A stretch of 21,241 bases of DNA, taken from NCBI GenBank assembly GCA_023390775.1, contig JAEWCF010000017.1:1-21241 (forward strand), in the 5' to 3' direction. Each line of letters opens with the position of its first letter. Position 1 is the first letter of the stretch. This document shows positions 1 through 7,202 of this stretch, in pieces. The notes under the pieces were generated by a model. The model was not told where the DNA came from. It made no database searches and saw only the letters and a program-made list of their open reading frames with translations. This DNA comes from Bacteroidota bacterium (GTDB lineage: Bacteria; Bacteroidota; Bacteroidia; Flavobacteriales; Flavobacteriaceae). The position numbers and the translations under genes were made by a program.

Positions 1-1828
1 GTGTTGGATAATTGCCGGTAAAATACCAGTCGCCCAGATTTTTGGGGCAGGCCGCATGCAGGTTTTCGACCGATTGGAAAATAATCTTGATCTCGGCCTT
101 GATCGTGGGCGAAGACAACATCCTGGCGATTTGGGCCGAGATTTCGGCATCGGTAAACGGCGCGTAGATTTCGGTGACATAGTTCACGACCTGATCGTCC
201 GGAAGGTTTTCCTGTGATTTGCACTTTTGGTACACTTCATCGACCAGGCTGTAGTTGCCACGTTCTTCCAGAAGTTCCAGCGCTGCCTTAAAGGCGACGA
301 GTCCCTCCAGTTTTGCCATGTCGATCCCGTAGCAATCCGGATAACGGATCTGTGGTGCCGACGAAACCACCACGATCGACTTGGGATTCAACCGGTCCAG
401 CATCTTGAGGATGCTCAACTTTAGCGTCGTTCCGCGAACGATGGAATCGTCAATGATCACCAGGTTGTCCTGCGGCTTGATCACGCCATAGGTCACGTCG
501 TACACGTGGGCCACAAGGTCGTCGCGGCTGGAATCCTCAGTGATGAACGTGCGCAGCTTGGCGTCCTTGATGGCAATTTTCTCGGTCCTGATTTTCACCG
601 AAAGCAAATCGTGAAGCGACTCGCGCGTCAGGGTCTTGCGGTTGGCGAGGATGTGGTCATTCTTGCGCTGATTGAGGAAATCCTGCGCGGCCTCGACCAT
701 CCCGAAGAAAGACACTTCGGCCGTATTGGGAATATAGGAAAACACGGTATTGTCGGTGTCGTTGCCGATGGCCTCTAGCACGGCGGGAAGCACGAGCCTG
801 CCAAGTTCCTTGCGCTCGCGGTAGATTTCGGCATCGGAACCGCGTGAAAAGTAAATTCGCTCGAACGAACAGGATTTCTTGGGCAAAGCCTCGATGATCT
901 TTTGTTCCGATACATGGCCATTCTTCTTGACGATGAGCGCATGTCCGGGAGTCAATTCCATTACCTCGTCAAATCTCACGTTGAAGACCGTCTGGATCAC
1001 GGGGCGCTCAGATGCCACCACTACAACTTCGTCGTTTTCCATAAAATAGGCCGGCCTGATGCCCGCCGGGTCCCTGAACACGAACGCATCGCCATGACCG
1101 AACAATCCCGCCATCGCATAACCGCCGTCCCAACCTTTGGAGGCGCGCCGGAGAATCTTGGCGACATCCAGTTTTTCAGCGATGACCGGCGAAGCCTCGC
1201 GTTTGGAAAGCCCTTCATTTTTGCAATCAAAGTATAGATCGGTTACCTCTTCGTCCAGAAAGTGCCCGATCTTTTCCATCACCGTCACGGTATCGGCCAA
1301 CTCTTTTGGATGCTGGCCCAATTCCACCAAACTTTGAAACAGCTTGGTCACGTTGGTCATGTTGAAATTCCCCGCGACGATCAAATTTCGGTGCATCCAG
1401 TTGTTTTGGCGAAGGAACGGGTGCACGCTCTCGATGCTGTTCTTTCCGAAAGTACCATACCGGACGTGGCCCAGAAACAATTCGCCGATGTAAGGAATGT
1501 TTTTCTTTTGCAGATGGACATTGTCGGCGTATTCGGGATGTGCGGCCATCTCCTGGTTGATCCGGGCATTGACCTGCGAGAAAACGTCCTGGATCGCCTG
1601 CGGATTGTTGCTGCGCAACCGCGAAATGTAGCGCTCTCCCGGCTCCATGTCGAACTTGATCGAGGCGATCCCCGCGCCGTCCTGCCCGCGGTTGTGTTGC
1701 TTCTCCATGAGCAGGTACATCTTTTGCACCCCGTAAAAAGCCGAACCGTATTTTTCCTTATAGTATTCCAGCGGTTTCTTGAGCCTGAGAAAGGCGATGC
1801 CGCATTCGTGGTTGAGTTTGTCAGTCAT
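1..1828 (-). CDS. purF: Amidophosphoribosyltransferase, C-terminus cut by window edge
   Basis: Catalyses the first committed step of purine synthesis: PRPP plus glutamine to phosphoribosylamine, in the cytoplasm. The frame is open from an ATG at 1828 to the window edge, giving 609 codons; the Bacteroidota form is about 630 residues, so only some 20 are missing. The N-terminal class II glutamine amidotransferase domain starts at HECGIAF, with the probable nucleophile at Cys9. The C-terminal phosphoribosyltransferase domain carries the PRPP loop VIIDDSIVRGTT at residues 457-468. Because Cys9 is not at position 2, removal of an 8-residue propeptide is expected, as known for Bacillus PurF. It is longer than the roughly 505-residue E. 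coli enzyme. A terminator separates it from the upstream kinase gene, so it should have its own promoter, but I see no clear TAnnTTTG box in front of it. Confidence 0.95.
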   Translation of the reverse strand, partial: MTDKLNHECGIAFLRLKKPLEYYKEKYGSAFYGVQKMYLLMEKQHNRGQDGAGIASIKFDMEPGERYISRLRSNNPQAIQDVFSQVNARINQEMAAHPEYADNVHLQKKNIPYIGELFLGHVRYGTFGKNSIESVHPFLRQNNWMHRNLIVAGNFNMTNVTKLFQSLVELGQHPKELADTVTVMEKIGHFLDEEVTDLYFDCKNEGLSKREASPVIAEKLDVAKILRRASKGWDGGYAMAGLFGHGDAFVFRDPAGIRPAYFMENDEVVVVASERPVIQTVFNVRFDEVMELTPGHALIVKKNGHVSEQKIIEALPKKSCSFERIYFSRGSDAEIYRERKELGRLVLPAVLEAIGNDTDNTVFSYIPNTAEVSFFGMVEAAQDFLNQRKNDHILANRKTLTRESLHDLLSVKIRTEKIAIKDAKLRTFITEDSSRDDLVAHVYDVTYGVIKPQDNLVIIDDSIVRGTTLKLSILKMLDRLNPKSIVVVSSAPQIRYPDCYGIDMAKLEGLVAFKAALELLEERGNYSLVDEVYQKCKSQENLPDDQVVNYVTEIYAPFTDAEISAQIARMLSSPTIKAEIKIIFQSVENLHAACPKNLGDWYFTGNYPT

Positions 1829-1990
1829 TGGGTTTTGAGTTTTGAGTTATGGGTTTTGAGTCGCATAACTAATAATATTTTGAAAGTTGCATCTTTCGAC
1901 TTTCGACTTTTACTACGCTATCGCTCCGTACAGTTCGCCCTTCGGGCTCGGGTCGACTTTCGACTTTCGTCATTGGACATTCGACATTTG
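1829..1990. repeat. Cluster of short intergenic repeats upstream of purF
   Basis: The stretch between purF and the kinase terminator is built from short repeats. GGGTTTTGAGT occurs at 1830-1840 and again at 1851-1861. CTTTCGACTTTCGACTTT lies at about 1892-1909, and a second run of TCGACTTTCGACTTTCG lies at about 1953-1969. Between these two runs is a GCCCTTCGGGC hairpin (1937-1947). After them come TTCGAC, TTTGAC and TTTGAC variants up to about 1999. No open reading frame is credible here. Such CTTTCGA and TTTGAGTT runs resemble dispersed intergenic repeats that I recall from Flavobacterium genomes; that recollection is unverified. The purF promoter must lie in or beside this region. Confidence 0.6.
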
Positions 1991-2002
1991 ACCTTTGACC
2001 AC

Positions 2003-2022
2003 AAAAAAGCCCCTTTCGGGGC
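2003..2022 (-). terminator. Intrinsic terminator of the PfkB kinase gene
   Basis: Read on the minus strand, GCCCC-GAAA-GGGGC (2022-2009) forms a 5-bp GC stem with a GNRA tetraloop, followed directly by six T (2008-2003). It begins 10 nt after the kinase stop codon and so separates that gene from purF. Confidence 0.85.
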
Positions 2023-2031
2023 ATATTTCTT

Positions 2032-2958
2032 CTATTCAAGTTCGATTTCAAATTGGGTCAGCGCGCGAAACTGTTTGAGCCTTTGCGCCACCTCGTCGCG
2101 TTCGAGGGCTTCCATTCGTTGCGTCCCGAATTGCTCCACGCAAAACGATGCGAGGTTCGATCCGTATATGATTGCGTTTTTCATGTTGTCAAAGGATACG
2201 TTTTCGCTTTGCGCGATGTAACCGGCAAAACCGCCTGCAAACGTGTCGCCGGCGCCTGTCGGGTCAAACACCTCCTCAAGCGGAAGAGCGGGTGCAAAAA
2301 ACACCTCTTTGCCGTGGAAAAGCAACGCCCCGTGCTCGCCCTTCTTGATGACCACGTATTTGGGCCCCATCGTGTGGATCTTGGCCGCTGCCTTTACCAG
2401 CGAATATTCGCCCGAGAGCTGGCGCGCCTCCTCGTCGTTGATCGTGATCACGTCGATGCGCTTGATGACCTCAAGCAATTCGGGCAGGGCGCAGTCCATC
2501 CAGAAATTCATCGTGTCTAGCACCACGAGCTTCGGGCGGCGGTCCATCTGGTCCAGTACGCTCGCCTGGGTCAGCGGGTGCAGGTTGCCGAGCATCACGA
2601 CGTCGGCATCCTTGAAATCCTCGGGTACGACGGGCTTGAAATCGGCCAAAACATTGAGCTCGGTGGCCAAAGTATCGCGCGAATTCAGGTCATTGTGGTA
2701 TTTTCCGCTCCAGAAAAACGTCTTGCCGCCGGGCACGATCTCGATTCCGGAGACGTCGATTCCCTTCGCCTTGAGCATTTCAAGATATTCGTGCGGAAAA
2801 TCATCGCCCACAACCGAAACGATTGCCGGCTTCAGGTTGAAAAAGGAAGCCGAAAGGCCGATGTAGGTTCCGGCACCGCCGAGGATTTTGTCGGTTTTCC
2901 CGAACGGGGTCTCGATGGCATCAAAGGCTACCGTTCCAACAATGAGCAGTTTGTTCAT
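2032..2958 (-). CDS. PfkB-family carbohydrate (ribokinase-like) kinase
   Basis: A 308-residue cytoplasmic sugar or nucleoside kinase. The glycine-rich N-terminal motif GGAGTYIGLSASFF marks the substrate side. The C-terminal signature DPTGAGDTFAGGF carries the anion hole and the catalytic base Asp238. Both are diagnostic for the ribokinase/PfkB fold and the length is typical. I start it at the ATG at 2958 (MNKLLIVG); the frame remains open to a TTG at 2979, but that codon overlaps the -7 promoter box. It lies between purN-rnhA and purF on the same strand, which suggests a link to purine or ribose metabolism, but the substrate cannot be read from the sequence. It has its own promoter and terminator, so it is probably monocistronic. 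Confidence 0.9.
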   Translation of the reverse strand: MNKLLIVGTVAFDAIETPFGKTDKILGGAGTYIGLSASFFNLKPAIVSVVGDDFPHEYLEMLKAKGIDVSGIEIVPGGKTFFWSGKYHNDLNSRDTLATELNVLADFKPVVPEDFKDADVVMLGNLHPLTQASVLDQMDRRPKLVVLDTMNFWMDCALPELLEVIKRIDVITINDEEARQLSGEYSLVKAAAKIHTMGPKYVVIKKGEHGALLFHGKEVFFAPALPLEEVFDPTGAGDTFAGGFAGYIAQSENVSFDNMKNAIIYGSNLASFCVEQFGTQRMEALERDEVAQRLKQFRALTQFEIELE

Positions 2959-2976
2959 CAAAAGCGAATTAAGCGG

Positions 2977-3008
2977 CAAAGATAACGCTTATAAGGGCAG
3001 ATGCAAAA
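2977..3008 (-). promoter_or_regulatory. Bacteroidota-type promoter of the PfkB kinase
   Basis: On the minus strand TTTTG (3008-3004) is followed after 19 nt by TATCTTTG (2984-2977). This is an exact match to TTG-N(17-23)-TAnnTTTG of the Bacteroidota housekeeping sigma factor. The ATG at 2958 would leave a leader of roughly 10-15 nt. Confidence 0.7.
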
Positions 3009-3034
3009 TGCGCCCGACGCAAAGTTTTGTGAAT

Positions 3035-3520
3035 TCAGAACATTCCACTATCCGACGCATGCTGCTCGTAATAGGCGTCTATGGAGAGGTTGGGAAGCGA
3101 ACTGGCCATGACCGCAAGTTGGTCGCAGCGCTCGTTCTGGCGATGGCTGTTATGGCCCTTAATCCACTTGAAATCGACTTTGTGCCTGCGGTAGACCTGC
3201 AAAAAGCGCTTCCAGAGATCGGGGTTTTTCTTGCCGGCGAAACCTTTCTGCTCCCAGCCAAAAACCCATCGCTTCACCACCGAATCCACAACGTATTTGG
3301 AATCGGACACCACCAGAACCGACATTCCGGGATTCTTCAGTTTTTCAAGCCCGACGATTACGGCCAACAGTTCCATCCGGTTGTTCGTGGTCAACCTAAA
3401 GCCTTCGTAAAATTCCTTGAAATGCGGCGTCCCGACAAGTTCCATCACCACTCCGTATCCGCCCGGACCGGGATTGCCCTTGGCCGCGCCATCGGTATAG
3501 ATATGCACCTGATGACTCAC
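3035..3520 (-). CDS. rnhA: Ribonuclease HI
   Basis: Cleaves the RNA strand of RNA:DNA hybrids (R-loops, replication primers). At 161 residues it has the usual length of a stand-alone bacterial type 1 enzyme. The DEDD metal-binding set is visible: Asp10 in IYTDGAAKGNPGPGG, Glu50 in TNNRMELL, Asp73 in VVSDSKYV and Asp133 in NERCDQLA. His123 in WIKGHNSH corresponds to the mobile catalytic histidine. The start is a GTG at 3520 that overlaps the purN stop codon as GTGA, which implies translational coupling to purN. No ATG is available nearby that would keep the first strand of the fold. Confidence 0.95.
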   Translation of the reverse strand: MSHQVHIYTDGAAKGNPGPGGYGVVMELVGTPHFKEFYEGFRLTTNNRMELLAVIVGLEKLKNPGMSVLVVSDSKYVVDSVVKRWVFGWEQKGFAGKKNPDLWKRFLQVYRRHKVDFKWIKGHNSHRQNERCDQLAVMASSLPNLSIDAYYEQHASDSGMF

Positions 3521-4080
3521 GCAAAAAGCAGTTTTTCGATGACTTTCGGGAAGTGTTCGTGCTCGAGCGCCTGAACCGATCGTGCGATGGAATCGATCGT
3601 GGCATCGGGACCCACGTCGGCTTTGGCCTGAAAGATGACGTCGCCGCTGTCGTAATGCTCGTCGACATAATGGATCGTGATCCCAGTCTCGCGTTCGCCC
3701 GATTGGAGCACCGCGCGGTGGACGTTGTCGCCATACATGCCCTTGCCGCCAAATCTGGGCAGCAGTGCCGGATGGATGTTGATGATTTTATCTGGAAATG
3801 CCTGTATGACAGATGACGGCATCATCATCAAAAAACCGGCAAGCACGATAAGGTCGGGATTGATCTTTTTCAAATCGGCCAATACGTGCCCGGAATTAAG
3901 TGTTTCCCGGCTGATGATTTCCACCGGAACGCCATGCCTTCGGGCCCGACCGACGACACCCGCACCGGGTTTGTTGCAGAAAACCGCGGCCACTTTCGCC
4001 TTGCCCGAATCGTGGAAGTAGCGGATGATGTTTTCGGCATTGGAACCGCTTCCGGATGCAAAAATCACAAGCTGTTTCAT
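3517..4080 (-). CDS. purN: Phosphoribosylglycinamide formyltransferase (GART)
   Basis: Transfers a formyl group from 10-formyl-tetrahydrofolate to GAR, the third step of purine synthesis. At 187 residues it has family length. The N-terminal FASGSGSN is the phosphate-binding loop. NIHPALLP places the catalytic Asn101 and His103, and the HYVDEHYDSGDVI motif supplies Asp144; these match the Asn-His-Asp triad of the E. coli enzyme. It overlaps rnhA by 4 nt and diverges from acpP across a 160-bp gap. The purF gene for step one lies 1.7 kb downstream on the same strand but behind separate control signals. No clear TAnnTTTG box was found upstream. Confidence 0.95.
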   Translation of the reverse strand: MKQLVIFASGSGSNAENIIRYFHDSGKAKVAAVFCNKPGAGVVGRARRHGVPVEIISRETLNSGHVLADLKKINPDLIVLAGFLMMMPSSVIQAFPDKIINIHPALLPRFGGKGMYGDNVHRAVLQSGERETGITIHYVDEHYDSGDVIFQAKADVGPDATIDSIARSVQALEHEHFPKVIEKLLFA

Positions 4081-4181
4081 GGCACTGGTTTGGGTTGCAA
4101 AAAAAAGAATAATTATCAGGAAATTGGGCGTTCACGTGCCGATTAATTTTTTAAATTAGTGGACAAATTGGAACATTCGGG

Positions 4182-4210
4182 TTGGATTAAAGTAAAGTTT
4201 TTTATTTTTG
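4182..4210 (+). promoter_or_regulatory. Promoter of the acpP-fabF-rnc operon
   Basis: TTG (4182-4184), an 18-nt spacer and TATTTTTG (4203-4210) fit the Bacteroidota consensus exactly. The following leader (AAATTAAAATTTAAAACTA) is A-rich and has no Shine-Dalgarno site, which is typical of highly expressed flavobacterial genes. Confidence 0.75.
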
Positions 4211-4240
4211 CCAACAAATTAAAATTTAAAACTATAGATT

Positions 4241-4477
4241 ATGTCAGACATTGCATCAAGAGTTAAAGCGATTATTGTAGACAAATTGGGCGTTGATGAG
4301 AACGAAGTCGTAAACGAGGCAAGCTTCACCAACGACCTTGGCGCCGACTCACTGGATACCGTAGAGCTGATCATGGAATTCGAGAAGGAATTCGACATCC
4401 AGATCCCGGACGACCAGGCCGAAAATATCGCGACGGTAGGCCAGGCAATCTCTTACATTGAAGAAGCCAAGAAATAA
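4241..4477 (+). CDS. acpP: Acyl carrier protein
   Basis: Carries growing acyl chains of type II fatty acid synthesis on a 4'-phosphopantetheine arm. At 78 residues it has the standard length. The attachment serine is Ser37 in the signature GADSLDTVELIM, and the protein is strongly acidic as expected. It is the first gene of an operon with fabF, its elongation partner, and rnc. The 148-bp gap to fabF, with a stable hairpin, is unusually long for this otherwise tight operon and may set a higher AcpP output. Confidence 0.97.
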   Translation: MSDIASRVKAIIVDKLGVDENEVVNEASFTNDLGADSLDTVELIMEFEKEFDIQIPDDQAENIATVGQAISYIEEAKK

Positions 4478-4546
4478 TTACCCTGCCCGTCTTCGGGTCC
4501 CTGTATAAAGCAGATTCAGGTTGCAGGACAACCATCGAGATAAGAT

Positions 4547-4594
4547 GTAATACCCATGTTGCTTAGTGAAATACGAAGACAGCATGGGTGTTAC
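4547..4594 (+). promoter_or_regulatory. 12-bp hairpin in the acpP-fabF spacer
   Basis: GTAATACCCATG (4547-4558) pairs with CATGGGTGTTAC (4583-4594), giving 12 bp with one G-U wobble and a 24-nt loop. It starts 70 nt after the acpP stop and ends 31 nt before the fabF ATG. No T-run follows, so it is not a plain intrinsic terminator. An RNA-stability, processing or attenuation element is more likely. Confidence 0.55.
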
Positions 4595-4625
4595 TCCTTT
4601 AAAACACCACTAATCACATCATTAT

Positions 4626-5879
4626 ATGCAGTTAAGGCGCGTCGTAGTAACAGGTTTAGGAGCACTCACACCGATAGGGAACAACATCCAGCAATACTGG
4701 GATTCCCTCGTAAATGGTGTCAGCGGTGCGGCCCCGATCACCTATTACGATACCGAAAAGCATAAGACCAAATTTGCCTGCGAAGTGAAGAACTTCAACA
4801 TCGGCGATTTCATGGACCGAAAGGAAGCGCGCCGGTTGGACAAATTTGCGCACTACGCCATTGCGGCCAGCGACGAGGCCATTAAGGATGCCGGCCTGAC
4901 CGACGACAATGTTGACAAGTACCGTGTTGGTGTCATCTGGGGTGCGGGAATCGGTGGGCTCGAGACTTTCCAGGAAGAGGTGATCTATTACGCCAAAGGC
5001 GATGGGACGCCCAAATTCAATCCCTTTTTCATCCCTAAAATGATTGCCGATATCGCCCCCGCGCACATTTCGATGCGCAACGGCTATATGGGCCCCAATT
5101 ATACCACCGTTTCAGCGTGCGCCTCATCGGCGAATGCCCTGATCGACGCCTTTAATTACATCCGATTGGGAATGTGCGACGTGATCATCTCAGGAGGTTC
5201 CGAAGCGGCCATCACCATCGCCGGTATGGGCGGCTTCAATTCGATGCATGCGCTTTCCACGAGGAATGAGAGCCCCGAAACGGCTTCCCGTCCATTCGAT
5301 GCAACCCGCGACGGATTCGTGCTTGGCGAAGGCGCCGGAGCGCTCGTTTTGGAAGATTACGAACACGCCAAGGCCCGCGGAGCGAAAATCTATTGCGAGA
5401 TCGGCGGCGGCGGAATGTCTTCGGACGCATACCACCTCACGGCACCGCACCCGGAAGGTATCGGTGTGATCGCGGTCATGAACAATTGCCTTCGCGATGC
5501 CAACATGAAGCCCGAGCAGGTGGACCACATCAACACGCACGGTACCTCGACCCCGCTTGGCGACGTAGCCGAACTTAAGGCCATCAGCGCCGTTTTTGGC
5601 GATCACGCGAAGAACCTCAACATCAATTCGACCAAATCGATGACCGGGCACCTATTGGGAGCAGCCGGCGCCATTGAGGCCATCGCATCGATTTTGGCCA
5701 TCGAACACGGAATCGTTCCGCCCACGATCAATCACACGGTTGTCGACGAGAACATCGACCCGCAACTCAACCTGACGTTAAATAAGGCGCAAAAGCGCGA
5801 CGTGAAGGTTGTGATGAGCAATACTTTCGGTTTTGGCGGGCACAATGCCTGCGTACTTTTCAAGAAGCTCGGAATGTAA
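4626..5879 (+). CDS. fabF: 3-oxoacyl-[acyl-carrier-protein] synthase II
   Basis: A condensing enzyme that elongates acyl-ACP with malonyl-ACP in the cytoplasm. At 417 residues it has family length. It shows the thiolase-fold triad of KAS II: Cys165 in VSACASSANA, His305 in NTHGTSTPLGD and His342 in STKSMTGHLLGAAGA, plus the C-terminal glycine-rich NTFGFGGHNA. The sequence MQLRRVVVTGLGALTPIGN fits the usual N-terminus. It is preceded by acpP, whose product is its substrate carrier, and followed by rnc after only 3 nt. Confidence 0.97.
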   Translation: MQLRRVVVTGLGALTPIGNNIQQYWDSLVNGVSGAAPITYYDTEKHKTKFACEVKNFNIGDFMDRKEARRLDKFAHYAIAASDEAIKDAGLTDDNVDKYRVGVIWGAGIGGLETFQEEVIYYAKGDGTPKFNPFFIPKMIADIAPAHISMRNGYMGPNYTTVSACASSANALIDAFNYIRLGMCDVIISGGSEAAITIAGMGGFNSMHALSTRNESPETASRPFDATRDGFVLGEGAGALVLEDYEHAKARGAKIYCEIGGGGMSSDAYHLTAPHPEGIGVIAVMNNCLRDANMKPEQVDHINTHGTSTPLGDVAELKAISAVFGDHAKNLNINSTKSMTGHLLGAAGAIEAIASILAIEHGIVPPTINHTVVDENIDPQLNLTLNKAQKRDVKVVMSNTFGFGGHNACVLFKKLGM

Positions 5880-5882
5880 CCC

Positions 5883-6623
5883 ATGGGTTTTATTAAAAGA
5901 ATTTTTACGAAATCCCGTGCTCCTGAAGGCGGGATTTTTTTTACCGAACTCTCGGAGATCCTCGGCTTCGAACCCTTGAACCTGGATTATTACCGCAAGG
6001 CTTTCACGCACCGTTCGTCCAACAAGACCGACGTTGCAGGAAACCCTGTAAATTTTGAAAGGCTGGAGTTTCTGGGCGATGCCATGCTGGGGTCGGTGAT
6101 CGCGGCACATCTTTTTTCTAAGGTCCCCGCAGGCGATGAGGGTTACCTGACCAAGATGCGGTCAAAGATCGTGAGTCGCGAACACCTCAATGAACTTGGG
6201 CGCGACCTCAACCTGGCCCGTTTTATCGAAAGCAAGATTCCGCTCGCTCATTTCGGCGAAAATATCCACGGGAACGTATTCGAGGCACTCATAGGGGCTA
6301 TCTATTTGGACAGGGGCTATCTGTATTGCGAAAAGTTCATCCAGAAACGCGTGATCATTCCCTATGTTGACATCACCCGGCTCGAGGGTAAGGTCATCAG
6401 TTACAAATCGCTGTTGATCGAATGGTGCCAAAAGGGCAAGCGGAGTTTTCACTACGACGTATTTGAGGATAATGGCATCGATGGCCAGCGTTTTTACGGC
6501 GTACGGTTAAGCATCAATGACAAGGTTGTGGCGAAAGCGAGAGCAACGTCCAAAAAGAAAGCCGAAGAAAAAGCTTCGCAGCGAGCCTATTTTGCGTTTC
6601 AGGAAAAAATTAACAAAAAATAA
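5883..6623 (+). CDS. rnc: Ribonuclease III
   Basis: Cleaves double-stranded RNA, including rRNA precursors and structured mRNAs. It has 246 residues. The catalytic domain carries the signature NFERLEFLGDAMLG at residues 57-70, with Glu62 and Asp66 among the metal ligands. The second acidic cluster is in NVFEALIGAIYLDRG. A C-terminal double-stranded RNA-binding domain runs from about residue 175 (SYKSLLIEWCQKG) to the SKKKAEEKASQRA helix. The ATG lies 3 nt after the fabF stop, so translation should be coupled. Odd feature: codons 10-20 contain a complete intrinsic-terminator structure (5910-5942), which could make rnc transcription depend on ribosomes entering from fabF. Confidence 0.95.
   Translation: MGFIKRIFTKSRAPEGGIFFTELSEILGFEPLNLDYYRKAFTHRSSNKTDVAGNPVNFERLEFLGDAMLGSVIAAHLFSKVPAGDEGYLTKMRSKIVSREHLNELGRDLNLARFIESKIPLAHFGENIHGNVFEALIGAIYLDRGYLYCEKFIQKRVIIPYVDITRLEGKVISYKSLLIEWCQKGKRSFHYDVFEDNGIDGQRFYGVRLSINDKVVAKARATSKKKAEEKASQRAYFAFQEKINKK
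5910..5942 (+). terminator. Intrinsic terminator inside the 5' end of rnc
   Basis: AAATCCCG (5910-5917) pairs perfectly with CGGGATTT (5930-5937), with a 12-nt loop and a run of eight T (5935-5942). This has the architecture of a strong rho-independent terminator. It lies 31 nt after the fabF stop and entirely within rnc codons 10-20. It may end most acpP-fabF transcripts and attenuate rnc. Confidence 0.6.
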
Positions 6624-6734
6624 GCGCATCACGCAATAACTACAACGTTTGCGTTGACAATGTCGGACAATCAAACCATTATTGTCTAGCCGGATTGCCG
6701 ATTAAGCCTTATCTTTACGGCTCAATCTGCGCTT

Positions 6735-7199
6735 ATGATCCACAAGCTTTCGGCACAGGATTTTGACGAACCCGAATATTCGCTTTTCGCGATTCATTCG
6801 GCACTTGAAGACTACCACCTTGCTTATTGCATCAATCGCGAATTGTCCCTGAAACTTCGGAAGAATCCCGAAGCATTACTCGTATCAGCGAAAGCGGGCG
6901 AGGCAACTTTCTCGCGATTTACCTTCTACAACGAAAGGCAGGATACCGGATGGGACCTGATCCAGAATAAACAGGAAGTGGCGACGCAGGGAATTGCGGA
7001 CGGATTTTTCAGCGGGATGTCGGTTTCTTCAACAGCTTACCTATTACCCGAATTTTCCAAGGTCGACTATTTCCTGCGGATCGAAAATCCCGAAGAAATT
7101 CCCTCGCTTATAAAAAAGATCAAGAAGATTGACCGCGTTAGTGCAGCCTATGCAGTGGAACGATCGCGGATCAAATCAAAAAACCATTTAATTTTTTAG
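6735..7199 (+). CDS. IPExxxVDY family protein (conserved, function unknown)
   Basis: A 154-residue protein typical of Bacteroidota, named for a motif seen here as LPEFSKVDYFLRIE at about residues 103-116. It has no signal peptide or membrane segment, so it is probably cytoplasmic. The family has no established role that I know of. The neighbourhood rnc-IPExxxVDY-pyk appears to be the usual one in flavobacteria, and pyk starts only 3 nt after its stop codon, so the two are co-transcribed. Upstream, TATCTTTA at 6710-6717 matches the -7 box except in the last base, but no TTG stands at the right distance; a promoter there is uncertain. A basic C-terminal tail (RSRIKSKNH) is visible. Confidence 0.85.
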   Translation: MIHKLSAQDFDEPEYSLFAIHSALEDYHLAYCINRELSLKLRKNPEALLVSAKAGEATFSRFTFYNERQDTGWDLIQNKQEVATQGIADGFFSGMSVSSTAYLLPEFSKVDYFLRIENPEEIPSLIKKIKKIDRVSAAYAVERSRIKSKNHLIF

Positions 7200-7202
7200 T
7201 AA

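Noticed and set aside
1262..2221. 319-codon plus-strand open frame across purF and the kinase gene
   Set aside because: It lies antisense to two well-supported genes and the intergenic repeats, and has no domain-like composition; it is a shadow frame.
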